DNA from: Telluria antibiotica
GTDB taxonomy: Bacteria > Pseudomonadota > Gammaproteobacteria > Burkholderiales > Burkholderiaceae_D
Length of the DNA stretch: 64,000 nucleotides
NCBI RefSeq assembly: GCF_011682055.1
Contig: NZ_JAAQOM010000004.1
Span: 72,653 to 136,652 of the forward strand
Direction of reading: 5' to 3'
The position numbers and the translations under genes are program-made. Positions 35,510 through 45,232 of this stretch are shown in pieces. Every line of letters begins with the position of its first letter. Within the stretch, counting starts at the first letter, position 1. The notes beneath the pieces were generated by a model that had not been told where the DNA came from, made no database searches, and saw nothing but the letters and a program-made list of their open reading frames with translations.

Positions 35510-36276
35510 GCGACGACGCGGTCGGCCGGCGCCCGTTCCGCGAGCTCGGCCACGACGGCGCGCGGCGCGCGCGGATACAGCCACGACGACACGCACCCGG
35601 CCGCCGCCGCGCCGGCCAGCTGGGCCAGCACATAGCCCGGCACGTCGGCGAGACGGATGCCGGCGCAAGTGCCGGTGGCCGCGCGCGCCAGCGTGAGGGC
35701 CGGGTTGGCGAACGACGACGACGCCGTGAACCAGTATCCGGCGACGATGAACAGCGCAGCGGCGTACGGCGTCGCGGCCGGCCGCGTGCGCGTGCAGCCG
35801 GTGATGGTGGCGATCAGGCCGAACGTGGCGACGCCTTCGCTCCACCACAGCCCCGCCCCCGTGCGCGCCTGCGCCGCGGCCGCGAACACGGGCTCGCCGA
35901 ACATCAGGTGCGCGACGGCCACGCCCGCGAACGCCCCGGCGACCTGCGCGCCGGCATACGGCAGCGCCAACCCGGCCGGCAGGTTGCGCTGCCATGCCTC
36001 GGACAAGGTGACGACGGGATTCAGGTGCGCGCCCGACACGGCGCCGAACGCCAGGATCAGCACGACGAGCCCGCAGCCGGACGCGATCGAATTGACGAGC
36101 AACGCGATGGCCGCGTTGCCGCCCGCCAGCCGGTCGCCCATGATGGCGGAGCCGACGACGACGGCCAGCAGCAGCGCGGTGCCGAGCCCTTCCGCGACGA
36201 GACGGCGCGCGAGCGTCACGGTGCCCGGGGTGCTGGCGTCGTCGGGGATAAGGATGGTGCGGGCGGGATGCGTCAT
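35506..36276 (-). CDS. Aquaporin/MIP-family channel
   Basis: A 256-residue channel with six membrane segments and two half-helix motifs. The second is a normal NPA (SFANPALTLARA), the first is NPV (SGAHLNPVVTL), a change seen in some bacterial MIP branches and affecting the pore constriction. The Arg after the second NPA (LAR) is kept. Substrate may be water, small polyols or metalloids; neighbours give no clue. The start at 36276 follows no visible operon partner. Confidence 0.85.
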   Translation of the reverse strand: MTHPARTILIPDDASTPGTVTLARRLVAEGLGTALLLAVVVGSAIMGDRLAGGNAAIALLVNSIASGCGLVVLILAFGAVSGAHLNPVVTLSEAWQRNLPAGLALPYAGAQVAGAFAGVAVAHLMFGEPVFAAAAQARTGAGLWWSEGVATFGLIATITGCTRTRPAATPYAAALFIVAGYWFTASSSFANPALTLARAATGTCAGIRLADVPGYVLAQLAGAAAAGCVSSWLYPRAPRAVVAELAERAPADRVVA

Positions 36277-36370
36277 GCCGCCATTGTGCGCGCCCGGCCC
36301 CGCGTCCCGGTACCGTCACCGCGATATGGTCAGCCGGTACTTGTTCAGCCGATACGGCGCGGCTTGCGGG

Positions 36371-36739
36371 TCACGCGCCGTGGCCGATGAGGGATGGAAT
36401 GATGCCGAGGAGGCCGGCCATCGACACGGGCTTCGACAGGAACCGCACGCCGTCGGGCATCTTGCCCGCCTCGATGGGATTGCCCGAGATGACGAGGGCC
36501 GGCAGGCCGGGCTTCAGGCGGCGCAGCGCGTGGATCACCTCGATGCCGTTCATGCCGGGCATGCGGAAGTCGGTGATGAGGAGGTCGAACGGCCCCGCCT
36601 CGCCGGCGCGGACCGCATCGAACCCATTGTTGGCGACGGCCACGTCATAGCCGGCGACACTGAGGTAGCGCTCGAACACGTAAAGAATCGCTTCTTCGTC
36701 GTCGACGACGAGGATGCGTGGCGTTGCGGAAAGAGGCAT
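36371..36739 (-). CDS. Single-domain response regulator
   Basis: A 122-residue CheY-like receiver with no output domain. The acidic pocket DDEE, phospho-acceptor Asp in LLITDFRMPGMNG, switch Ser in ALVISGNP and Lys in RFLSKPVS are present. No histidine kinase gene adjoins it. The nearest sensory gene is the divergent chemoreceptor at 37031, 291 bp away. The C-terminal segment after SKPV is shorter than in classical CheY. Partner unknown. Confidence 0.88.
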   Translation of the reverse strand: MPLSATPRILVVDDEEAILYVFERYLSVAGYDVAVANNGFDAVRAGEAGPFDLLITDFRMPGMNGIEVIHALRRLKPGLPALVISGNPIEAGKMPDGVRFLSKPVSMAGLLGIIPSLIGHGA

Positions 36740-37030
36740 CGGCCTGCTTGCCTTTCATTGAAACTCATGCAAGAAACTACTTTAACACATGGTTACGTGG
36801 ATATCCGACACGTTTCACCTTGCCTACAATCAAGGTTGGCATACCGCCGAGGCGGCGTCATCAAATATGTCGATATTTCCGTTCAGAACCACATGTTTAC
36901 GTTGTAATTACCGCACATTTGGCCTGAAAATTGTCGAAATTAATTTTGACAAGGATCGTTCGCTGTTATGCTGCTCGTATTTCCAAGTGGCAATAAACAT
37001 TGTCACTTCACCGAAATGTCAGGAGCGGCC

Positions 37031-38656
37031 GTGTTTAGTGTCAAGAATTCCAGCGTGCGCAACCAGTTGCGCCTCGCGTTCACCCTCGTGATTGCCCTTT
37101 CCTTCCTGTCGAGCGGCCTCGCCATCTGGCGGCTGAACGCGCTCGCGGCGGAGACGCAGGCGCTGACGTCGACGCCGCTCGTCAAGGAAAGGCTGATTTC
37201 GAACTGGCTGCTGAACATCTCGGTCGCCGCCAAGCGCACGGCGGCCGTGGCCCGGTCGGCGGATCCGGAACTCGCCGCGTACTTCGCGGCCGACGCCGGG
37301 GAGTCGGCGGCCCGCTCGTCCGCGCTGCAGAAACAGGTGGGCGAGCTCGTCGCCGGCGCGGACGAACAGGCGCTGTTCGACGAGATCGGCGTGCTGCGCA
37401 AGCGCTACACGACCGACCGCGACCGCATCATGCAGCTCAAGAAGGACGACCATGGCGCCGACGCGCTGGCGGTGTACGACGGCAGCTTCGCGCCGCATAC
37501 GGCCCAGTACGTGGCGAAAGTGCAGGACTTGCTCAGCCTGCAGCGCCGCGCCATCGACGGCCGGGCGCAGGCCGTGCTTGAGACGGCACACCGCAGCCAG
37601 ACCGTGCTGCTGGGCCTGTGCGTGGCGACCTTGCTGGCCAGCGCCGCGGCCGGCGTCCTGTTCGTGCGCGCCCTGTTCCGCCGCCTGGGCGGCGAGCCGG
37701 CACTGGCGGCTGCGGTCGCGGCAGCGATTGCCGAGGGTAACCTGGACGTGCCGATCGCCGTGGCGCCGGGCGACGAGGACAGCCTGATGGCCGCCATGCG
37801 CCGCATGCGCGACAGCCTCGGCGGCATCGTCGGCCAGGTGCGTGCGAGCACCGCGGCGATCGGCGGTTCGGCCGACGTCATCGCGGCGGAAGCGCACGAC
37901 TTGTCGGGCCGCACGGAGCGGCAGGCCGCCGCGCTGGAAGAGACGGCGTCGTCCATGGAACAGCTGACGCAGACCGTGGGCCTGAACGCCGACCACGCGC
38001 ACGAGGCCAGCGCCCTCGCCGCGCAGGCAGCCTCCGTGGCGCGCCAGGGCGGCACCATCGTCGAGGAACTGGTCGTGACGATGGGCTCGATCGACGCGTC
38101 GTCCAAGCGCATCGTCGACATCATCGGGGTCATCGACGGCATCGCCTTCCAGACGAATATCCTCGCCCTCAATGCGGCCGTGGAAGCGGCGCGCGCCGGC
38201 GAACAAGGCCGCGGCTTCGCCGTCGTGGCAAGCGAAGTGCGGGCGCTGGCGCAGCGCTCGGCGACGGCTGCCAAGGAAATCAAGGGCCTGATCGACGACT
38301 CGACGGAGCGGGTGGAACAGGGCGCGGCGCTGGCGCAGAAGACGGGTGCGACGATGGGCGGCATCGTCGGCGGCATCGAGCGCGTGGCCGGCATCATGTC
38401 GGAGATCGTGGCGTCGAGCCGCGAGCAGTCGGACGGCATCGCCCAGGTCGGCCAGAGCGTCACGCAGATGGACCAGGCGACGCAGCAGAATGCCACGCTC
38501 GTCGAGGAGGCGGCGGCAACCGCCGTGGCCCTGCAGGAACAGGCGGCACACCTGGCCGCCATGATTGCGCGCTTCCGCACGGGCAAGCCGGACACGCGCG
38601 CGCCGCAGCGGCACGCGGCGCACCAGCCGGCCCGGCCGGCGCTGCGCGCCGCCTGA
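37031..38656 (+). CDS. Methyl-accepting chemotaxis protein
   Basis: A 541-residue receptor: TM1 about residues 15-35, periplasmic helical sensor domain, TM2 about 190-215 ending [12 protein letters not shown], and a signalling tip [18 protein letters not shown] matching that of the receptor at 23302-24927. The GTG at 37031 has AGGAG six bases upstream and is preferred to the longer frame from 36968, whose extra residues look non-coding. The 291-bp upstream region contains a TTGACA at about 36945 but no convincing -10 spacing. Ends 8 bp before the convergent VOC gene. Confidence 0.92.
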   Translation: MFSVKNSSVRNQLRLAFTLVIALSFLSSGLAIWRLNALAAETQALTSTPLVKERLISNWLLNISVAAKRTAAVARSADPELAAYFAADAGESAARSSALQKQVGELVAGADEQALFDEIGVLRKRYTTDRDRIMQLKKDDHGADALAVYDGSFAPHTAQYVAKVQDLLSLQRRAIDGRAQAVLETAHRSQTVLLGLCVATLLASAAAGVLFVRALFRRLGGEPALAAAVAAAIAEGNLDVPIAVAPGDEDSLMAAMRRMRDSLGGIVGQVRASTAAIGGSADVIAAEAHDLSGRTERQAAALEETASSMEQLTQTVGLNADHAHEASALAAQAASVARQGGTIVEELVVTMGSIDASSKRIVDIIGVIDGIAFQTNILALNAAVEAARAGEQGRGFAVVASEVRALAQRSATAAKEIKGLIDDSTERVEQGAALAQKTGATMGGIVGGIERVAGIMSEIVASSREQSDGIAQVGQSVTQMDQATQQNATLVEEAAATAVALQEQAAHLAAMIARFRTGKPDTRAPQRHAAHQPARPALRAA

Positions 38657-38664
38657 CGCGACGT

Positions 38665-39057
38665 TTATTTAGGACGGTACAGGGCGCAGAGCTTGTGGCC
38701 GTCCGGATCGCGCACGTAGGCCAGGTACAGCTGTCCGAGGCTGCTCTCGCGCAGGCCCGGCGGCGCTTCGATCGACTTGCCGCCATGCGCCACGGCCGTG
38801 TCGTGGAATGCGTGGACCTGGTCGGGGGAATCGCATTTGAAGCCGATCGTGGCGCCGTTCGCGCACGTCGCCTCCGCCCCGTCGATGGGTTGCGTGACGC
38901 AGAACGCGCTGCCGTTATGCCGGTAGAACAGGCGCTTGTGGCCGGTGGGCGCCTCGTTGGGGAAGGCCTCGCCGGCCCCGAGGACGCCCAGCACGGCGTC
39001 GTAGAACCGCCGGGAACGTTCGAGGTCGTTCGACCCGATCATGATGTGACTGAACAT
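38665..39057 (-). CDS. VOC-superfamily (glyoxalase/bleomycin-resistance fold) protein
   Basis: A 130-residue protein with paired beta-alpha-beta-beta-beta modules: MFSHIMIGSNDLERSRRFYDAVLGVLG at the start (residues 1-27) and YLAYVRDPDGHKLCALYRP at the end, including the metal-ligand His of the first strand and Asp/Gly turn of DPDGHK. Most likely a small metal-dependent lyase, isomerase or dioxygenase-like enzyme; the substrate cannot be told from sequence. Stands alone, convergent with the chemoreceptor. Confidence 0.88.
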   Translation of the reverse strand: MFSHIMIGSNDLERSRRFYDAVLGVLGAGEAFPNEAPTGHKRLFYRHNGSAFCVTQPIDGAEATCANGATIGFKCDSPDQVHAFHDTAVAHGGKSIEAPPGLRESSLGQLYLAYVRDPDGHKLCALYRPK

Positions 39058-39167
39058 GTGTCTCCTTTCGCGCCCTCGCGGGCAGGTGGATGGTCGTTAC
39101 AGCGGATCGCAGTCTGGCACAAGCAGGGGTCACTCTGCAACGATTCCCTTGGTACAATGACATCACC

Positions 39168-39803
39168 ATGAACAAGACCGCCCTCTTCCTCGTCGCCGGC
39201 GCGACCCTGTCCGCCGCGCTGTCCGCCTGCGGCGGCAAGACTGCCGCCAACGAAAAGAATTTCGCCGTCACGGTCACCCAGTACTTCGACAAGAAGGGCG
39301 ACCTGTGTCTTGATCCCATCAAATTGCCCGTCGACGTGTACGAGATCGACCTGCGCCAGCAGAAGCTGTATCCGGACGGCACCGCCGGCCAGATGGCGGC
39401 GCTGGAAGCGGCCGGGCTGGCCAGGAGCGAGGACGTCGAACTGCCGGGCACGGTCGTCGACGGCAAGGCGACCGGCGTGAAGGTCAAGCGCTACACCATG
39501 ACCGACGCCGCGCAACCGTTCCTGCATGCGAAACCCGGGCGGCAGCCGCGTATCTGCTGGGGCCGCAAATCGCTGGACAAGGTCGTGCGCTGGGCCGATC
39601 CGGCCAAGGTGGGCGACCATCAGGAGTCCAGCGTCCTCTACACGTTCAAGCTGTCGAACGTGGCGCCGTGGGCCAGGAAGCCGCAGGTCAAGGAAGCCTT
39701 CCCGGAGCTCGGCCGCAACGTCGACGGCGAGCACACGCAGAAGGAAAAGCTGTACGTCAAGCTCACGCCGCAGGGCTGGGAAGCGCTCGGCCTGAACGAC
39801 TGA
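39168..39803 (+). CDS. Lipoprotein of unknown function
   Basis: A 211-residue protein with a clear lipoprotein signal (AGATLSAALSACGGK; Cys 21). The mature domain starts with KNFAVTVTQYFDKKGDLCLD and includes a Trp-rich part (RWADPAKVGDH, VAPWARKPQV), ending LTPQGWEALGLND. The pattern resembles uncharacterised proteobacterial lipoproteins; I recognise no named family. The longer frame from 39090 would prevent the signal, so ATG 39168 is chosen. Convergent with udk, 19 bp between. Confidence 0.7.
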   Translation: MNKTALFLVAGATLSAALSACGGKTAANEKNFAVTVTQYFDKKGDLCLDPIKLPVDVYEIDLRQQKLYPDGTAGQMAALEAAGLARSEDVELPGTVVDGKATGVKVKRYTMTDAAQPFLHAKPGRQPRICWGRKSLDKVVRWADPAKVGDHQESSVLYTFKLSNVAPWARKPQVKEAFPELGRNVDGEHTQKEKLYVKLTPQGWEALGLND

Positions 39804-39822
39804 CGCGCGGGACGCGCTCGCG

Positions 39823-40464
39823 TCAGGGCCGCGTCAGCTGGCCGATGACGCTCGCGACCTTCGTCGTGATGACGTCGACGGCCGGGTCGTTGGCGCCGTG
39901 CGGCAGGATGACGTCGGCGTGGCGCTTCGTGGGCTCGATGAATTGCTTGTGCATGGGGCGCACCGTGTCCAGATACTGATTGACGATGCTCTCCAGCGTG
40001 CGCCCGCGCTCGGCGATATCCCGCTGCATGCGGCGAATGAAGCGCACGTCCGGGGCGGTGTCGACGAAGATCTTCAGCGACATCATGTCGCGCAGATCGG
40101 CGTCATACAAGGCGAACAGCCCTTCGATCACGATGACGGGAGCAGGTTTGACGGAGATGGTCTTCTCGGAGCGGTTGTCGATCGTGAAGTCGTATTCCGG
40201 CATCTCGATCGCCTGGCCGTTGCGCAAGGCGCGGACGTGCTGCACCAGCAGCGGCCAGTCGAAGGCCTGCGGATGGTCGTAGTTCTGCTTGCGGCGGACG
40301 TCCGGAGTGAGGTGGGACTGGTCGCAGTAGTAGTCGTCCTGCATCACGACCGACACCACGTCGGCGCCGAACGACGCCAGCACCTGTTGCGACACGGTCG
40401 ACTTGCCACTGCCGCTTCCGCCGGCGACGCCGATCACGAACGGAACGAAGGAAATCTCATTCAT
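39823..40464 (-). CDS. udk: Uridine kinase
   Basis: A 213-residue P-loop kinase of pyrimidine salvage, phosphorylating uridine and cytidine. IGVAGGSGSGKSTVS is the Walker A region, MQDDYYCDQSHL and NYDHPQAFDWPLL the nucleoside-binding segments, and APVIVIEGLFAL the Walker B-like strand. The ATG at 40464 gives normal family length; the in-frame extension to 40515 is unlikely. No operon partner in the same direction within 60 bp apart from the small unknown gene upstream. Confidence 0.9.
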   Translation of the reverse strand: MNEISFVPFVIGVAGGSGSGKSTVSQQVLASFGADVVSVVMQDDYYCDQSHLTPDVRRKQNYDHPQAFDWPLLVQHVRALRNGQAIEMPEYDFTIDNRSEKTISVKPAPVIVIEGLFALYDADLRDMMSLKIFVDTAPDVRFIRRMQRDIAERGRTLESIVNQYLDTVRPMHKQFIEPTKRHADVILPHGANDPAVDVITTKVASVIGQLTRP

Positions 40465-40525
40465 CCCGTCATGATACCGGAGCGGCGGGCGGACTGACAG
40501 GGACGGATCATGCAATGTGGTGTGT

Positions 40526-40807
40526 TCACCGATCGTGCCAGTCGAGCAAGGTCATCGTTGCCCCGGCGGAAACATCATCTATCGGAACGTTTTGCAGTAA
40601 CAGCGCTGTTTTCTCGATGACTGTGGGAACTCTCCTAAGCAACCGTTCAACGAACGCGACAGCATCGAACGCGGCGCCATCCGGTCCCGTGATGCGTACG
40701 CGAACTGGCTTTCCACCGCTCAAGCCAATCACGTCATCGATGACGACGACCGTACCCCGATGGGTGATGTCGAAGACCTCGACGATCGCGTACGAACGAC
40801 TCTCCAT
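40526..40807 (-). CDS. Small protein of unknown function
   Basis: A 93-residue protein, mainly beta: EVFDITHRGTVVVIDDVIGL, KPVRVRITGPDG, then a helix DAVAFVERLLRR and an acidic end. The first half looks like a small barrel similar to the translation-factor type that binds loops, but no family is sure. Codon use resembles neighbouring genes, and start (ATG 40807) and stop are spaced neatly between the transglutaminase and udk genes, so it is likely real. No known function. Confidence 0.5.
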   Translation of the reverse strand: MESRSYAIVEVFDITHRGTVVVIDDVIGLSGGKPVRVRITGPDGAAFDAVAFVERLLRRVPTVIEKTALLLQNVPIDDVSAGATMTLLDWHDR

Positions 40808-40831
40808 GCTGCCTCCCGGATTCCCATCACC

Positions 40832-41410
40832 CTAATCCAGCAGTTCGACATCCGGCAAATTGGCCAGCACCTGATCCCACGTGTCGTACCGCGCCAGCGT
40901 CTCGACGACGACGGGCAGCGGCTCGGCCCAGATCTCGGGCAGCATGCGCTCCTGCCGCTCGCGGACAGGGAACGCCAGCCGCTCCAGTGGCGGATCGAAG
41001 CGCGCGTCGATGCCGGGCTTGTTGCCGCGGGCATCGATGCGGTACCAGCCGGAGTCCTTCAGGTACACGGCGTTCAGGCCGTGCAGGCAGTACGGCGCGC
41101 CTTCCGTGCCGACGGACAGGCGCTGGTAGCACAGCCCCGCCGGGATGCCGTTCGCCCTCAGCAGCGCGGCGAGCAGGTGGCTCTTCGCATAGCAATAGCC
41201 CGTCCCGTGGCGCAGCGCGTCGGACGCCTTGCACGTCACGGGGTTCAGCTTGAAATCGACGCTGTGGCGGATCTCGTCGCGCACGAATTCGAAGCATGCG
41301 CGCACGACCTCCTCCTCGGACGCCCTGCCCTCGGCCAGCCGGCGCGCGGCGGCGCGGACGTCTTGCGTGTCGAAGTCGATGTACGTGCTGGCGGACAGAT
41401 AGCGTTGCAT
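40832..41410 (-). CDS. Transglutaminase-like cysteine protease-fold protein
   Basis: A 192-residue protein with the transglutaminase-like triad: Cys in GTGYCYAKSHLL, His in YCLHGLNAVYL and Asp in WYRIDARGNK. The N-terminal region CFEFVRDEIRHSVDF is typical of this bacterial group. No signal peptide, so it acts in the cytoplasm. Members may be amidases or peptidases; substrate unknown. It lies 9 bp downstream of hemW on the same strand and 24 bp before the small unknown gene, so rdgB-hemW-transglutaminase may be one transcript. Confidence 0.8.
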   Translation of the reverse strand: MQRYLSASTYIDFDTQDVRAAARRLAEGRASEEEVVRACFEFVRDEIRHSVDFKLNPVTCKASDALRHGTGYCYAKSHLLAALLRANGIPAGLCYQRLSVGTEGAPYCLHGLNAVYLKDSGWYRIDARGNKPGIDARFDPPLERLAFPVRERQERMLPEIWAEPLPVVVETLARYDTWDQVLANLPDVELLD

Positions 41411-41419
41411 GGTTCTCCT

Positions 41420-42655
41420 TCAGTCTTCGGTCAGGAAGATTTCCTGTAAATCGTTGAGGAAGCGCTGGCCCAGTTCCGTCGGCCGGATGATGCGGAAGTC
41501 GCGGTAGATCAGGCCTTTCGCCTCGGCCTCGTTGAGCGGCTTCTCGATGGCGTTGATCGGCATGCCCGTGCGTTCGCCGAACAGGTTCGGGTCGAATCCT
41601 TCCGTCAGGCGCAGCGTGTTGAGCATGAATTCGAAGCCCAGCTCGGCGCGCCCGATCTCGCGTTCCTCGGCCACGGCATTGCCCTTCGACGCCGCCTCCA
41701 TGAACGACGCCGGCTGCTTGTAGCGCGCCTGGCGCAGCACGCGGTGCGGGAACGACAGCTTCGAATGCGCGCCCGCGCCGATGCCGAGATAGTCGCCGAA
41801 CAGCCAGTAATTCAGGTTGTGGCGGGCGCGGTGGCCCGGCTTCGCATAGGCCGAGACCTCGTAGTGGCCATAGCGGGCGGCCGCCGTGCGTTCGGCGATC
41901 ATGTCCTGGATGTCGGCGCTCTCGTCGTCGCTCGGCAGCACGGGCGGGTACTTCGCGAACACCGTGTTCGGTTCCATCGTCAGGTGGTACAGCGACAGAT
42001 GCGGCGGCGCGAAGCGCAACGCGGTGTCGATGTCGGCCTGCGCCTCGGCCAGCGTTTGTCCCGGCAGCGCATACATCAGGTCGAGGTTGAAGTTGTCGAA
42101 GTTGGCATGCGCGATCTCGACGGCCTTGATCGCCTCGTCCGCGTCGTGGATGCGGCCCAGCGCCTTCAGGTGCGCGCCGTTGAAGCTCTGGATGCCGATC
42201 GACAGGCGGTTGATGCCGCTGGCGCGGAACGCCTTGAACTTGTCGGCCTCGAACGTGCCGGGGTTCGCTTCCATCGTGATCTCGGCATCGAGGTCGAGCG
42301 GCAGCAAGGTGCGCAGGTCCGACATCAGGCGGTCGAGACCCGCCGCCGACATCAGGCTCGGCGTGCCGCCGCCGATGAACACGGTGTGGATCTTGCGGCC
42401 CCAGATCAGCGGCAGCGACTGTTCGAGGTCGGCGCGCAGCGCGTCCAGGTAAGCCTGTTCCGGGATCGGCCCATTCGACTCGTGCGAGTTGAAGTCACAA
42501 TACGGGCATTTGCGCACGCACCACGGCCAGTGGATGTACAGCGACAGCGGCGGCAGCGCCGCCAGGTTCAGCGCGCCCGGCTGCAGGTATTGGAGGGCCG
42601 CGCTCGCGGCGTTGCGCGGCGTGGCGTCCGGACCGACGGGCTTGATCGGAATCAT
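41420..42655 (-). CDS. hemW: Radical SAM heme chaperone HemW
   Basis: A 411-residue radical SAM protein with the CxxxCxxC cluster motif in WCVRKCPYCDFNSHE, GGGTPSLMSA, NRLSIGIQSF and a C-terminal HemN_C domain. The residue after the cluster is Phe (CDF), the HemW form, rather than the fourth Cys of coproporphyrinogen dehydrogenase HemN. HemW carries heme to respiratory enzymes. The ATG at 42655 overlaps the rdgB stop as ATGA, so the two genes are translationally coupled; the far longer frame is rejected. Confidence 0.92.
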   Translation of the reverse strand: MIPIKPVGPDATPRNAASAALQYLQPGALNLAALPPLSLYIHWPWCVRKCPYCDFNSHESNGPIPEQAYLDALRADLEQSLPLIWGRKIHTVFIGGGTPSLMSAAGLDRLMSDLRTLLPLDLDAEITMEANPGTFEADKFKAFRASGINRLSIGIQSFNGAHLKALGRIHDADEAIKAVEIAHANFDNFNLDLMYALPGQTLAEAQADIDTALRFAPPHLSLYHLTMEPNTVFAKYPPVLPSDDESADIQDMIAERTAAARYGHYEVSAYAKPGHRARHNLNYWLFGDYLGIGAGAHSKLSFPHRVLRQARYKQPASFMEAASKGNAVAEEREIGRAELGFEFMLNTLRLTEGFDPNLFGERTGMPINAIEKPLNEAEAKGLIYRDFRIIRPTELGQRFLNDLQEIFLTED

Positions 42656-43245
42656 GCGAGCTTCCCGAGCTTGTCGACGAGCGCGCGCAGCGCCTGGCCG
42701 CGGTGCGACACGGCGTTCTTTTCTTCCGGCGCCAGTTCGGCGGCCGTGCGGTCGAAATCGGGCACGAGGAAGTACGGATCGTAGCCGAAGCCGTTGGCAC
42801 CGCGCGGCGTATCGATGATCCGGCCGCGCCACATGCCGTCCGCGATCACGGGCTGCGGGTCGTCGGCATGGCGCACGTACACGAGCACGCAGTAGTAATA
42901 CGCGGATTTGTCGGCGTGGCTTGCTAAGTCGGCGACGAGCTTGGCGTTGTTGCGCGCATCCGACTTCGGTTCGCCGGCAAAGCGCGCCGAATACACGCCG
43001 GGCGCGCCGCCCAGGGCGTTCACGCACACGCCGGAATCGTCGGCGAGGGCCGGCAGGCCCGTGAGGCGCGCGGCGTGGCGGGCCTTCTGCAGCGCGTTCT
43101 CGACGAAGGTGCCGAACGGTTCTTCCGCCTCGGGGACGTTGAATTCGCCCTGCGGATGGAGTTCGAAGCCGATCGGGCCGAGTAATTCTGCGAATTCCTT
43201 GAGCTTGCCCGCGTTGTTGGAAGCAAGGATGAGGCGTTGGGTCAT
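42652..43245 (-). CDS. rdgB: XTP/dITP diphosphatase (RdgB/HAM1)
   Basis: A 197-residue house-cleaning enzyme that hydrolyses non-canonical purine triphosphates such as dITP and XTP to the monophosphates. LILASNNAGKLKEF, EEPFGTFVENALQKAR, LADDSGVCVNALGG and GANGFGYDPYF are the family motifs. It overlaps hemW by 4 bp. In most Burkholderiales the upstream neighbour on this strand is rph; here rph is 11 kb away at 54302. Confidence 0.95.
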   Translation of the reverse strand: MTQRLILASNNAGKLKEFAELLGPIGFELHPQGEFNVPEAEEPFGTFVENALQKARHAARLTGLPALADDSGVCVNALGGAPGVYSARFAGEPKSDARNNAKLVADLASHADKSAYYYCVLVYVRHADDPQPVIADGMWRGRIIDTPRGANGFGYDPYFLVPDFDRTAAELAPEEKNAVSHRGQALRALVDKLGKLA

Positions 43246-43380
43246 TGCGGTCTCGGTCTGGACGAAGAACTGCGTATTTTACCGCTCATCCCGCCATAAG
43301 CGCAGCCGGTCACGCGGCGGTCGCACGGCGCCCCGTGCCTTTCTATCATCGCGCCATTACAACTACAACGGGAGGCCATC

Positions 43381-44037
43381 ATGCCATTTCGCCAAGCCGC
43401 CGGACGCGTGGGCAAGGTGAAACTGGCCGCGTGCGCGTCGACCGTCGTCCTGCCGCTGCTGCTGACGCGGGCGCTGGGACTGTGGCGCGCCGTCGGCCTC
43501 GGCCTGGACCGGCTGCGCCCAACGCCGTTCTTCTACGCCTGCTTCGTCCCCGTGCTGATGTTCGCCGCGCTGGGCGTGCGCCTTGACGCGCGGCCCGACG
43601 TCGCCGGCGAAGTGCTGATGCAGTTCGTGAACGCGTTCGGCGAGGAACTGCTGTTCCGGGGCGTGATCGTCGCCCTGCTGCTGCGCCTTCCCGTGTGGCA
43701 GGCCATCGTCGTCAACGGGCTGCTGTTCGGATCGATGCACCTGATCCACGGCTCGGTGGACGGCGACTGGCCGCGTGCCGTCGTGTGGGCCTTGATGAGT
43801 GCCTGCGCCGGCACGATGTTCACGGCCGCGCGCTACCGCACGGGCAGTCTGTGGTTGCTGGTGCTGCTGCACATGGCGCTGAACCTCGCCAGCATCTTCT
43901 CGAACGTGGCGTTCGTCGCGGGGCCGGAGGTCAACCTGCTGGTGCAGCGGGCCACGAAAGTCGTCGAGCTGGCGCTGGCGGCCTGGGTGATGGTGGGCGC
44001 CGCGCGGCGTCCGGTGGCGCTCGGCGCCGCCGGCTAA
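43381..44037 (+). CDS. CPBP-family intramembrane metalloprotease
   Basis: A 218-residue membrane protein with about six segments and the CPBP (Abi/Rce1-like) motifs: EELLFRGVIVALLL (EExxxR), FGSMHLIHG and LLVLLHMALNLAS. Such proteins are membrane proteases implicated in prenyl-protein processing, bacteriocin self-immunity or signalling. No bacteriocin gene is seen beside it. It is divergent from rdgB and overlaps the convergent MFS gene by 4 bp. It forms the left end of the accessory stretch between rdgB and rph. Confidence 0.85.
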   Translation: MPFRQAAGRVGKVKLAACASTVVLPLLLTRALGLWRAVGLGLDRLRPTPFFYACFVPVLMFAALGVRLDARPDVAGEVLMQFVNAFGEELLFRGVIVALLLRLPVWQAIVVNGLLFGSMHLIHGSVDGDWPRAVVWALMSACAGTMFTAARYRTGSLWLLVLLHMALNLASIFSNVAFVAGPEVNLLVQRATKVVELALAAWVMVGAARRPVALGAAG

Positions 44038-45218
44038 TCGCGGCTGCGGACCATGACCAGGACGGCGGCGAGCACGCTGAACGCCGCGCCTGCGTAAAAG
44101 GTCGCGGCGGCGCCCACGCGCTCCCACAGCACGCCGGCGACGACGCTCGCCGCCAGCATCGCGATGCCGGCGACGAGGTTGAACATGCCGAACGCCGTCC
44201 CCTTCAGGTCGGGTGGCGCGGCCTGCGCCACCATCACGGCCAGCAAGCCTTGCGTCATCCCCATGTGCAGGCCCCACAGGCCCACGCCGAGCAGGACGGC
44301 GGGCCACCGGCCGCTGTGGGCGAGCACGAGGTCGGCCAGCACGAGGAAGACGAGCCCCGCGACGAGCAACCGCGCGTGGCTCACCCTGTCGGCCAGCTTG
44401 CCGAACGGGTAGGCGGACAGCATGTAGACGGCGTTCATGGCGACCATCACGAGCGGCACGAGGGCCGGCCGCATGCCGCCCTGCATGGCGCGCAGCACGA
44501 GGAACGCTTCGCTGAAGCGCGCCAGCATGAACACGGCGCCCGTTGCGACGACCCACCAGTACGCGCCCGACAGCCGGCGCAGGCTCGCGCGGCTGAGCGG
44601 GTTGACGCCTTTCGATTGCGCCGTCTTCGCCGGCTCGCGCACGCCCAGCGCCAGCAGCAGGACGGCCAGCACACCCGGCACGAGCGCGATCCAGAAGATA
44701 CGCCGGTAATCGTTCGCCCACAGCAGCATCAGGCCCGCGGCGAGCAGCGGTCCGGTGAAGGCGCCCACCGTGTCCAGGGCCTGGCGCAGGCCGAACGCGG
44801 CGCCGCGGTACTGTGGCGGCGTGATGTCCGCCACGAGCGCGTCCCTGGGCGCGCCGCGCAGGCCCTTGCCGATGCGGTCGGCGAAGCGGGCCGCGAGCAC
44901 GACCTCCGCCGACGCGGCGATGGCGAAGAACGGCTTGCTGGCGGCGCCGAGCGCATAGCCGGCGACGGCAAGCCATTTGCGGTTGCCGAGGTAGTCACTG
45001 AGGCTGCCGGAGAAGATCCTGACGATGAGCGCCGTCGCTTCGGCAATGCCTTCGATCAGGCCGACCGCCGTCATGCTGGCGCCCAGGCCCGCGACGAGAA
45101 ACATCGGCAGCAGGCTGTGGACGATTTCGGACGAGATATCCATCAGCATGCTGACGAAGCCGAGGATCCAGATCGGGCCCGGGATGCGGCGCAGCGTGGA
45201 GAATCGCCGGTCCGTCAT
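44034..45218 (-). CDS. MFS transporter
   Basis: A 394-residue permease with 12 predicted membrane segments. The start FVSMLMDISSEIVHSLLPMFL, ADRIGKGLRGAPRDALVADI, and YPFGKLADRVSHARLL are typical for a group of proteobacterial MFS proteins of unknown substrate related to fosmidomycin- and drug-type exporters. It follows the sensor kinase on the same strand with 14 bp between, so it may belong to the two-component operon and be part of its response. Confidence 0.82.
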   Translation of the reverse strand: MTDRRFSTLRRIPGPIWILGFVSMLMDISSEIVHSLLPMFLVAGLGASMTAVGLIEGIAEATALIVRIFSGSLSDYLGNRKWLAVAGYALGAASKPFFAIAASAEVVLAARFADRIGKGLRGAPRDALVADITPPQYRGAAFGLRQALDTVGAFTGPLLAAGLMLLWANDYRRIFWIALVPGVLAVLLLALGVREPAKTAQSKGVNPLSRASLRRLSGAYWWVVATGAVFMLARFSEAFLVLRAMQGGMRPALVPLVMVAMNAVYMLSAYPFGKLADRVSHARLLVAGLVFLVLADLVLAHSGRWPAVLLGVGLWGLHMGMTQGLLAVMVAQAAPPDLKGTAFGMFNLVAGIAMLAASVVAGVLWERVGAAATFYAGAAFSVLAAVLVMVRSRD

Positions 45219-45232
45219 TCGGCCGCCCCGCG

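Noticed and set aside
36937..37030. FliA (sigma-28) promoter for the second chemoreceptor
   Set aside because: TAAA and CCGA elements exist before 37031 but their spacing is about three bases off the consensus.
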